Shown piece by piece: positions 9,690 through 19,930 of a stretch of 64,000 nt of DNA (the first letter of the stretch is position 1; every line of letters begins with the position of its first letter). The notes beneath the pieces were generated by a model. It had not been told where the DNA came from and searched no databases. It worked only from the letters and a program-made list of their open reading frames with translations. Location of the stretch: NCBI GenBank assembly GCA_006503475.1, contig RSEH01000199.1:25946-89945 (forward strand). Direction: 5' to 3'. A program made the position numbers and the translations under genes. Origin of the DNA: Stentor roeselii. Lineage: Eukaryota; Ciliophora; Heterotrichea; Heterotrichida; Stentoridae.

Positions 9690-10673
9690 TTAATCATTTT
9701 TACCAGATTTTTCGTTTCTTTTTTTGCAGCATAAGAAATTTTTAAATTTCTGCCAACAAGACAATGGCTCAAGAAAACCAGGATTTTCAATCTCAGTTTT
9801 AGTAACAACGCAATCGTCTCCAATACCATAAATAACTGCAAAACGTTTTTCTGGATCAGCACTAATATCAACACCTCGAACCCAATCATTGTGAACCTCA
9901 AATTTTCCTTTTTCATCAAGATTTTCTATATGAAATACTTTTATAGTTTGATCAAAGCTTCCCGTGGCGATCAATTTAGCCCCTGCATCAATACTAATAG
10001 ATTTTATTCTAGATTCATGTGCATTAACAGATTTTATTACTCCAAATGTTTCTAAATCCAATATTTTTAACATTCCATCATGATCTCCTATAACAAACCT
10101 CTTCGTATTAGGAATAATTTTCAAACTCCATATCTTTGTTTCAAAGTTTTTTTGCTTAATTATTTTGTTTTGGTTCAGATGAAATAGTTTCAATTCGCAA
10201 TCTGAACAAAATGTTAGGATATAACTAGATTCTTCATCCATATCAAAACTTATAATCGGAGAATTGTGACTGTATAATATTATATTTGGTTTTGAGTTAG
10301 AGTTATTAACATCAGTTTGCATCACATTACAATCTTCAGAAGCACTGATAATCGTGTTTTTCCAGAGTTTAAACCCAATAATTACATCTTGATGTGGGGT
10401 CATTCTATAATCTCCTTTCAAAGTATCTAAGTCAAATTTCTCAATAACAGACGTTGTAACCCAAATACTATTTCCTCTATCCGGGACAATGCATTCTATT
10501 TGATCATCAGAGATTTTCACCTGCTTAGATATTGTGAATGTCCTTGTATCTATTATCAAAAGATTTCCCTCACGCGTTCCGACTAGAAGGTAGTCTCCAC
10601 GTGGATCTGCAGTCATGCAACTAGGCTTCATGTCTTGCAAATTCAGTTTGGCGGAGATGGGTTTGTCTGACAT
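9690..10673 (-). CDS. WD40-repeat protein, paralogue of the neighbour
   Basis: About 327 residues if translation starts at ATG 10673 (MSDKPISAKLNLQ). That ATG follows CTATAATAGAAAA, the same context as other starts. An upstream ATG at 10706 would add 11 residues. Seven WD40-like blades are visible (KSISIDAGAKLIATGSFDQT, IISASEDCN). The C-terminus has a cluster, NFLCCKKRNEKS, that could be acylated and so replace the membrane helix of the paralogue at 8484-9578; this is inference. More AT-rich than genes to the left. Function unknown beyond a beta-propeller scaffold. Confidence 0.78.
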   Translation of the reverse strand: MSDKPISAKLNLQDMKPSCMTADPRGDYLLVGTREGNLLIIDTRTFTISKQVKISDDQIECIVPDRGNSIWVTTSVIEKFDLDTLKGDYRMTPHQDVIIGFKLWKNTIISASEDCNVMQTDVNNSNSKPNIILYSHNSPIISFDMDEESSYILTFCSDCELKLFHLNQNKIIKQKNFETKIWSLKIIPNTKRFVIGDHDGMLKILDLETFGVIKSVNAHESRIKSISIDAGAKLIATGSFDQTIKVFHIENLDEKGKFEVHNDWVRGVDISADPEKRFAVIYGIGDDCVVTKTEIENPGFLEPLSCWQKFKNFLCCKKRNEKSGKND

Positions 10674-11800
10674 TTTTCTATTATAGTCGTTTAAATGTTC
10701 ATTCATATCGTTAATTTATTAGTAGGCAAATACTACTTAATGATGAGTGAATATACTGAATCCCTACATCAAATAATTAAAGTTGGTATTTGAGAATACT
10801 TTATAATAACTTAATCTTAAGAGTTGAATAAATCGGCATCATTTCTAATTTTTATCATTTTAAGATACCTTTACTATAATAAAAGTTGAAAATTATCGTT
10901 TGCTTCAACTCTAATTCAGACTCTATATAATAAATGTCTATATTTTATTTATGTTGTAATAAATATTGTTTTCAAAGATTGCTTAATTATAGGATCCCAA
11001 TAATAACGATAGCTTAGTGTATTTCCTATTTTAAAATATACATTTTATCTTCGTTCACCCTTTAATTACTATCTGAAGGTAAGCGCTGTACATCAAAACT
11101 CAAATCAAACTGATTATTACTTTACTTATTTACAATATTACACAAATGATAAAAGATTTTTTGAAAGCCCATGAAAAATTAAGAAAGAATATTCAGTTAT
11201 TTCTGAATAGATGTTTGAATAAGAAGAAAATTTAAACATCAAAAATGAAAAAAACTTTGATAATCTTTAATGGTTTCTTTGATCATAATGCTGATATAAG
11301 ATTTTTCAATGAATCTATTATTAAGATTTTTAAAACTGCTCAAGGTAACGATTATGCTTTGATTTTCGTCATTCTTGTAAAATTGCGTTGATTAGTAGAA
11401 TCAAAATTTTAAAACAAGTGAGAATTAATATCAATGAGATTGATCCTTATTGTTTATGCTGGAAAATAAATTTCTATTATAGTTTATTTATGTATATAAA
11501 GGTTATGATCAAAAACTTTATAAATTCTTGTGAAAGTAGAACATAATACTATACTTTGGTAATCAATCCAGTTATTACCAGAGGTTAGCTAATGCACTAC
11601 TGTAAGCTCTATAGAATAAACTGAGGTTAAAGAATAATGAATTAGCTAGTTTAAACAAAATATGTTAATATTATATGATTTAGTGAAGATGCTATCATTT
11701 TACTTATTATATATGATGTATATATGTTTGAAAGTGTTCTTCACTAATCAAACTTAAGTCTTAAATTTTTCCTAAAAGTTATCTATTACTACTGATTGTT
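10674..11800. other. Gene-poor AT-rich interval
   Basis: I find no supported gene here. A short frame at 11146-11235 (+, about 29 codons) is followed in the same frame by an ATG at 11245 and about 48 more codons. A TAA interrupts, and no 15-nt intron removes it. It may be a decayed gene or chance. No tRNA-like or repeat structure was recognised. Confidence 0.5.
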
Positions 11801-12352
11801 TTAAAGCTTTCTAAGAGCCTCAGTTGATGCAATTTCAAAAAGCTGAGATATATTCTCTCCAGTGCATGCACTTACTTCAAGATATATCGTATTGAATCTT
11901 CTAGCAACTTCATGCCCGGCTTCAAGCGAAACCTCTGATTCAATATCAGACTTATTCCCAACAATAACAATGGCAGTCTGTTCAGAAGCATGTTCTTGTG
12001 CCTGAACTATAAAACTTTCTATAGATGAGAATGATTCAACTGAAGATTTATCAAAAATTATCAGAACTGCATTCGATCCTCGATAGTAAGCTGATGTAAT
12101 CGATCGAAACCTTTCTTGACCAGCAGTGTCCCACTATTTTTGTTTTACTATTTGAAGTTTGACTGGTTTTTCTTGAATTGAGATAGTTTTGCAAGAAAAC
12201 TCGACCCCTATTGTATGACGAGCTTCGGAGGTGAAGGTGTCATTACAATATCTTGCCAATATGCAGGATTTTCCTGCTTTTGAAGGACCGGTAAGGATAA
12301 GTTTAAGAAGCTGTGGCCTTTTTGAGGATTACTCTATTTCTTGATCTACCAT
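11801..12352 (-). CDS. Rab-like small GTPase, two 15-nt introns, no prenyl tail
   Basis: No long open frame exists here because two 15-nt introns interrupt it: 12318-12332 (GTAATCCTCAAAAAG) and 12134-12148 (GTAAAACAAAAATAG). Removing both gives 173 residues with every Ras-superfamily element. These are the P-loop GPSKAGKS, switch I with HTIGVEF, WDTAGQERF in switch II, GNKSD for guanine recognition, and EVSACTGEN as the SAK-like box. Rab proteins direct vesicle traffic between membranes. Unlike typical Rabs (~200 residues), it ends at ALRKL-stop right after the G domain, lacking the variable tail and C-terminal cysteines for geranylgeranylation. It may therefore be soluble or a truncated paralogue. 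ATG 12352 follows GATAATAAA. Confidence 0.85.
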
Positions 12353-14105
12353 TTTATTATCTTAACTATTTTCTTTGTTTAGGTTTCTTATAATAAATTT
12401 GGAATGATTAAATTGTTTGTACATCTGAAGATTTAATATTCTTTTTATTTATACTAGTCAATTAAAGAAGATCACTGTGCATGAATAATTGATCTTGGGC
12501 TTATATTTTATGTTTAGCCTTAAGAGTCAATATATTAGCCATCGACAAGACTCAGGTTTGAGTAACAATTAAAAAAGGGGATTAGAAAAAATGTTGATCA
12601 AACGGTTGAAAACTTCAGATTTTAACTAATTCAACTCAGTAGTCACTGGAAGAAATCCTTAAATAATACCTCAGGTATATAGATAGTTTTGATATAATTA
12701 AAGTTGTGTAGCAGCATGAATCACGTGTTAAGTCTTTAAATTTGAGTAGAAACGAGAGGCATTTAGTTCAACTAGCATTAATCAAAGCTAAACTTTCAAA
12801 TTGAATATATGGATTTGTGGTGAATATGAAATTGTGAATGTGTTAAGTTTAATCTTCTCGAGTTAGTTTTAATAATAAGTAGCTCTTGCTCTAGTAGAAC
12901 TATAATTATATAGTTACATTAAAATTCAAGTATTATCTATAAACACAGAATATGCAATAGTGAAGTTCGAATAACAGGTTCCAAGGTTATGTCTTCATTA
13001 TATCACAAATCCTTATAATTTGAGTCTATATCTACTCAACATACTCATTGACTTTAGTTTTACTAGTGAATATCATCATTAATAACTCTTCTATAATTAA
13101 ATAAATTCCAAAAATTAAATACTTTAAACAAAACCGATGATGAAAATCATTTAATCCATACTTAATCATGGAAAAAATTACTAGTACCTAATAAGTTTCT
13201 TAATTATTTAGATTTTAAATGCAGTTCACTCGAAGCATACTCCGGGGTCTCAACTACACAATGAATAAAGTAAATCATATTCTCTAATCATTAAAAATAA
13301 CATTAAAAGCATTAATTTCAGTTTCTCTAAAGTCCTCTGAGTTTAATCCTGGAGTTTTCCAAGTTTTATTAAAAGAGAATGGGCCCTTAGAGATCCGCGC
13401 AAAACTTTCTCTTTGTTCTTTAAATATCGATTTACATAGTTTTATAGATCTCATATTGACTGACTGCAGCATAGGAATATATCTTAGTACTCTGTAAGTG
13501 ACATATAGCTTCAAAGATCTGGTATATTGACAGTTTAATAACTTTAATCTTTTCAGATATATTTTGTACTTTTCCTAAGAGCAATTATGGGCCTAGTAAA
13601 TTCATGATCATTTCTCATTCATATGCGATATCATGAGAATTTATTGAAAAGTTCTGATTTTATAAGTTTTTAAGTATTCCCTTGCACTCTACTTTCAAGT
13701 TCAATAAGTATTTATTTTCTTTGATTCATATTGAATATCCCTTCATCATAAGCTCTCTTTAGAGTATATCAAAAAATTTAATTCTGGAATTTCGCTACTT
13801 TAAATGTTCTTAAGCTTATCTCTTTAATAGACTTGGATTTTTCTTGAGCATCTGATATTTCCTAAAAAATTGAAGTTTTGTGACATGTTCTTTAAGTAAG
13901 ACTCAAAAAACCTCGCTTTTCAAGTGCTGGATCTGTTTTATTTACTCCATCAGCAAAGTTCACACAAGATTTGACTCAAATTCTATTATCGAACATTTAA
14001 TCAAATTTCACAATTCTTTATCAAAAGTTCTTCTCAAATATCATTTCAGGTCTAGAGTACTAATTCTATCACTTATCTTCAACTTCTCATCCTTAAATAT
14101 TCCAG
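12353..14105. other. Gene-poor AT-rich interval with weak coding traces
   Basis: No confident gene. On the minus strand, 13284-13514 is an open frame whose C-terminal half (FARISKGPFSFNKTWKTPGL region) looks protein-like. I recognise no family and see no intron linking it upstream. On the minus strand around 13870-14100 a protein-like frame is interrupted by four TGA and one TAA, none inside a 15-nt intron. Both may be relics of genes. Confidence 0.4.
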
Positions 14106-14378
14106 TTTTCTATAATAACAAAACATCCACTAAAAAAATATTCCCTTAAATCTAAAAAATCCCTACAATCATTTAAAACATCACTAAAACCCCAAACCTC
14201 TAAAAAAACTTAAAATCCTAAAAATACTCCCAATCCAAAAACCCTTAAAAAATAAACCTCCCCAAAAAACCCACTTCCTAAACCTCCACCAAAATCTCAC
14301 CCGATAAACCCCAAATCCCTAAAAATCCCAAAAACCCTAAAAATCCCTCCAATTTCCAAAAAACTCCAAAATTCCCAA
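14106..14378 (+). promoter_or_regulatory. G-depleted, C-rich leader upstream of TPR-like gene
   Basis: This stretch has a single G on the + strand (about 14303) in over 270 nt, while C is frequent in CCC/CCT runs such as CCCTAA. It lies directly upstream of the start codon at 14386. A similar strand bias precedes other genes (52737-52905). It is probably a promoter or leader signature; the mechanism is unknown. Confidence 0.5.
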
Positions 14379-14385
14379 GTAAATA

Positions 14386-15693
14386 ATGGAAGAGTCTAAA
14401 AATAATAGCATCGGAAGCCTAACCGATTTAGTCAAAGTAATAAAAGACCACAGTTCAATAGCAGCCACACACATCGAGAGTCAAGATTTCGAAAATGCTT
14501 TAGAATCCTTGAGTCAAACTCGAGAACTACTGACTGTTCTTCAAGACCAAGGAGGAACAATTGAATCTTCTTACTGGGTTGAGACTTTCCACAACTCCGC
14601 TCTTTGTTTCCAGAAGTAATCATCATTTAGACTAGGAAGTTTAGAAGATTGTGTGACTTGCCTGGAGGAATGTCTTTACTTTTTAAAAGACAAGACACCC
14701 TGGGAAGTAAAGTACCACAAGCACTTCTTAAACACGAGTAAGAACTATCTGGAGAAGATAACGAAAAGCAAGTATAAATGCAAAGTTAATATTCAACTTT
14801 GCGCAATTCTGTCACAGTTGAATCGTCATGAAAGCGCCTTGATTCATGCGAAAAAAGCCTTTGAAAAGGCAAAACGAGCTGTTATGTATTGTGGGGAAAT
14901 TTGTAAAGATCATATGACACTTCATAAGAGATTGTTGGGATACTCGAAAGCGAAAGTGCAGAGCACACAGTATAAACTTCTTGAATCGCCTCATTATATT
15001 TATTTTACTAACCTGGTGCAGTTTGCTGTTCCTATCATTGGAGGACTTCAAAGGATATTTGAACTTAATGAGAGCCCCGAGAAGAAGTCGCCTTTGAGCA
15101 GCTATATCGCGGAATGGCTGATGGGATTTCAAATCGGCGACATGATGATAATCGACTACCTCGACTTCAACGAGTTGAAAACTCGAACAGGGATAGATGA
15201 CGAGATCTCAACCGACCTATTATTAGAAAAGATCTGTTTTCTAACAATTTCCAGCTACTGCATCGGTACTGAAATCCGGATGTTATCTCAGCAGAAGTTC
15301 TCAAGACATACAATTCAAGAAGCGAAAAATCATTACTTGACCAGTTCAAAATTTGCTGAATTTTTACCTCCTTCAAGTCTTCTTTTCACTCATATTCAAA
15401 TCACACTCACTAAGTACTTCGGAAGGGAATTCATTGAAAAAAAAAGAACTGATAAAGAAATCGTTTTGGAAAAAGTGAAAAGAAAAAGCAAGTCTCCGGA
15501 AATTGAAAAAATTTATAAGCCTAAGTCTTTGAAAATTATTAGAAAAGTTTCACCGGTTAAGAAAGGAAAAAATTCACAGAGTAAAGGAATTAACTTGCAA
15601 AGTCAGAGAAAGGAAGGTGAAGGACTTGGCAAGGCTTACTTTGAACAGTTTAATGTGAAGAGTGAACCTGACCCTGAAACTAGTTTTGAGTGA
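14386..15693 (+). CDS. Helical/TPR-like protein, unknown function
   Basis: A 15-nt intron at 14616-14630 (GTAATCATCATTTAG) removes an in-frame TAA and joins two frames into about 430 residues. The first ~130 residues have TPR-like helix pairs (ENALESLSQTRELLTVL; SALCFQKLGSLEDCVTCLEE across the junction). A central conserved-looking block contains WLMGFQIGDMMIIDYLDF, and the last ~70 residues are Lys/Ser-rich and basic. I know no named family with this layout; similar helical proteins occur in cilia, but that is a guess. The 3' flank (15694-15850) is almost free of C on the sense strand, the mirror of its G-free 5' flank. Stop TGA. Confidence 0.75.
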
Positions 15694-18600
15694 TTGTAGA
15701 GTTGTTATAAGTTAGAAGAATTAAATTTAGGATTTTTTATGGAGATATTGGGTTTTTGATAGTTTATGATTTTAGGGAAATTTTATGTTCGAGGTAAATT
15801 GATAAGTTGATTAGAATTAAGTTTTTTAAGTATTGGAAAATAATATTGATCTAATAGAAAATACTTATTTTATATTATATAATAATCTAAAAAGTTTAGA
15901 GTGAAGAGTAAAATTATTATTTTGAATATGATACAGATTTAAGGTTGTGACCTGAAGATTATAAAATTATAAATGATATGGAACTTTATGATTAGAAATC
16001 AAACTTTTAGAGATTAATTATGTGGAAAATACACATTTGGAATAAAATTAAGTTTAAGAGTGTAAATATATGAAGAATTGGTGAGGAAGATTAGGACATG
16101 TAGGTTTATTCGATTTCTTTACTCTAAGGTGATTGAAATCATAGTTTTTAAAAATATTTAATAAATCAAGGATAACAAGAACTATATGAGATTTCAAAGT
16201 TAGGATTTTTTAATCCAGATTAATTCATATAAAAAGTTGTTCATCAAGAGCATATTAAATTATTTAAGGAATGATATCAAATAAAATATGAAGCTGAAGA
16301 ATGAAAAAGTCTCATAATTTCAATTTTAGATGTTGCAAAGTCTAGCTAGTGATGAAAAGGTTCTGCTATACACATATTTCAATTTTAGAAGAAACCTAAT
16401 TAGTCCAGTTTGTGATACCAGACTGGAAATTGAATAGATAAGTTTAGATGATGTTAGAGAAATAATGTTCTATGTTAATGAGAACTAATGACACTGCTTA
16501 TGTAATCAGAGAAGTGTCCAGTTTTAGAATAAATGGCTACAACAACATCCGTTTTAATTCACTTGAGAAAATAATCATATTGTATAAGTCATTAATCTTA
16601 TTAAGAATGTATTGCTTAATTATTAGAAAGATATAAAAGATTGCTCTAATATTTCTTACACTAGGTCTAATGCTGCTATATTTGAAAAATTCTCATTTTT
16701 TCCATCAGAATCAATTTATGCCTGCATCGAAAACTTTCAATAAGTGACTCCAACGATCAGAGCCCTACTCATCAAGAAATATTTAATCAATTAATATAAT
16801 CTCATGATAAATTCTCAAACTAATAAGTTTTCATGCAATAAAATAACATATCACCAGCTAGATTCCTAAAATCTTAACTAAGTTCAAGACTTATTCACAA
16901 ATTTTCTGCAACGTTGATTATTTCACTAAACTTCCGATATTTTAACATAAATAAAGTGGAAGAGGAATATTCATCAAATCAATTCACTTTTTCGAATAGC
17001 CTTTGCAATATCTTATTAATTTAATCAATATATATTTAAATGAGTAGCTCATTCAAAGTCGCTCTGAAATTATTCTATTTTAAATAAGCGACGAAATATT
17101 CAATTTTTTTAGTTTCAGGATTTTTTAAACTTCATGAATTTCTTTTAAATTAATTGAATCAGGTAGAAATTGTCAGCAAGTCTATGAGGTAATTTTCTTT
17201 TCATAATGATTGAGTCTCTTGGTTTAATTAAATATATTGTTTAATGTTTTTTTTTAAATATTTGTTTCAGCCTCAAGCTAGATGCTCTTTAGATTTTTTC
17301 GCATTTTTTCTATAATAAAAATATTATTAGATGATTTATTATGTTTAATATTGAGGCTTATTAAGTACTGGAGGTTTAATGAAGGAAGTAGAATGAAGAG
17401 TTAAGATGATTAAAATATTAATAAAATTTATAAGCCATTCTTAATGATCTAAAAGTTTTAACTTTCGATTTTCAGAGGTTTCTGTACTTGAAAGAAGCAA
17501 CCTCATTAGAAAAGCTATCATAATGATTAATTTTGTACCCTTAAGTACTAACAAGATATTTAAAATAATTATAATCCGCCTTATTTCTCTATCGATTTTA
17601 TAACAATTCGATATTTAATGTAATTTCTGCATAGTTCCTATTTACAGTATAATCCTAACCCATTTAACATTAATATTCTAAGTATCGTTACAGAATCAAG
17701 AATAACACAAATGAAATCAGAGCTCTAAGCCAAAGTCAACCTAACTTTTCATCTTAAAATTATCAAGAATAATAGAGGCACAGTTTTTTCTTATATAAAA
17801 AGCAATCCTGCTACCAAACCGTCTTCCCAGTTGAAACACTTTGAAATAGCGAAGTTCGTAGATTTTCCTGAAGAATTAGTTCGATAAACTGATTTTCACG
17901 ATTTTTAAATAAAGCCAGCTTCAGCAGAAGACCTTGTATTATCTATCTATAGTCCTTATATATGATGAAAAGTATGAATCATAAAGAAATATTGTATTGA
18001 TTAGGATACTTTTTTTATTTTGAATATAGTTCAAACAGATGAGATAAAAATCAGAAAATAAAATAAGTAGAATTTGAGAGGCTCTATATGATAAGCTTCT
18101 CTTTTTCAGCATTAGGATTACTTTTATTGGATTTCTGAGAATTAGATTAGTGTAAGAGTATTAAAGAACTGATTGAATATTCATAAACAAAATTAATTGA
18201 AAGAAATGGTCAATCTTAATTTTGCATGTTCTGAAATATAATAAAGGCCTTATTTGGTAATTCATTTTTCTAGCTGAAAGGTAGAGTTGCTGAATTATTT
18301 TCTGAATGATCAGAAATTTATAGGATTTTGATGGGTTAGGTATAAATTCTGAATCAGGGAGAATATTAAATAGAGTTGTAGCGAGGAGTATTAGAGAAAA
18401 TTTATAAGAATTATTGTAAAGTTAATTTTTATTATAAAGTTGAAATAACTCAATATGATTATATGATATAATGAATGATTATTTATATTCATCTATCTGA
18501 TTTCTGTTTGAATCAATTATAATGATCTTCTGTATCTTTATAGAATCTCGAATAGATTTGTGAATTCTAAAAAAAATTTGTAACCTTAGTACAAGCTAAA

Positions 18601-19930
18601 TATCTGTATTGTGTTCTCATTCAATTACTAAAACTTCCAATAATATTTAACCACTTCAAAGCATTGAACATTAAACTTATTTAAACCATAAAAATTCTAA
18701 AGATTTGAAGTCACAAATCTAAAAATTCTTCTTTCCACATAAACAACAATCTTAAAAAAATTGATTAACTTGACTGAGCAAAATTTACTAACTCAAAAAG
18801 CTTTATTTTTTTTTTAGCTTCTAAGGATAGTATAAAACTTTTCAAACCAGATACTCAGATATTAAAACCATCCAAATAGTTAACTATAATATTTTAACCA
18901 TGTCTTTAATTTAAATATCAGAAAGTTTTATAAATGTTACCTCGAAAATAACCGAGTTCATTTTCGAAACTTTTTAAAACAGTTTTAGTGAATTTTGGAT
19001 GCTGAGATTATTCTTATGAATATCCTCAGAAAAGATTCTTGAGAATTATAACAATAAAGATTTCTTGAAATTTAGATATGTCTTATTAATCAACATTTAA
19101 ATTGTTGTTTGCTACTTGAGAGTCTTTAGAATCTATTAATTACTGAAAATTTTCAATATTCGCACTGGATTCTAATATCAAGATATGAAATTAATATTCA
19201 TATTTGCTGTTAAGAAATAGGTTCTACATGATATACATAAATAGTCAATCATTCAAGGACACTAATAATCTAGATAAAGATAAATATATTAAAATTGATA
19301 TATATACATAGATATAATAACTTGCTATAATACTTATCCGAATTGAATTACCTTGATTTTATAATAATGATATAAGTATTGTTATAATCTTAGAAAGTGA
19401 TAGTTTATAATCATGAATATTTGAAATCTCCCATATAAATTTTTAGTCGCGGCAACAAATTCAATATTTTTAATCATTTTTTGATAGTTTTTTAAATTTC
19501 ATCGAAACATATATGATTTATTTTATATGAAACTGATTTAAAATATGCTAAGAAGGTAATTTTTAGATTGCATATTGAAATAAAGTATATGCTTATTTTA
19601 TAAGCGATAAAATCATAAAACTTATGTTTATTTCCAAGAATAATTAATTTAATCAAAAGATTACTGATTTAAAGCACAATATTACGATGAATCATTTATA
19701 ATTCAACCTAAAAATAAACAAGAATATCTAAACTCCCAAATATAAGAAACTATTAACTTTTATAATGCTGGCCGAATGAATTAAGAAATTTCAATATTAT
19801 ATAAAGTGTGGAATTTTATTATATAATCAAAAGAAGTTCTCATCGATTTCCCTCTAAATTAAGCACTTTAGTATCTTTATATATTTAAAACATTGAAGAT
19901 TACTTAAAATTGTTCTATATAATTTAGAAT
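15694..19930. other. Long gene-poor AT-rich interval with interrupted coding traces
   Basis: No intact gene found in 4.2 kb. At 17711-17965 (+) an 84-codon protein-like frame starts with ATG, ends with TGA and contains three TAA codons (17726, 17885, 17906) not explained by introns. At about 16335-16790 (+) a second protein-like frame carries several TAG, TAA and TGA codons. Elsewhere it is simple AT-rich sequence. No rRNA, tRNA or tandem repeat was recognised. Confidence 0.4.

Noticed and set aside
14150-14380. Internal telomere-like repeat array
   Set aside because: CCCTAA-like words are irregular and mixed with other C-rich words; no periodic array exists.
15694-19930. tRNA or rRNA genes in the gene desert
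   Set aside because: No B-box-like GGTTCGAATCC with a matching cloverleaf and no rRNA core sequences were recognised.
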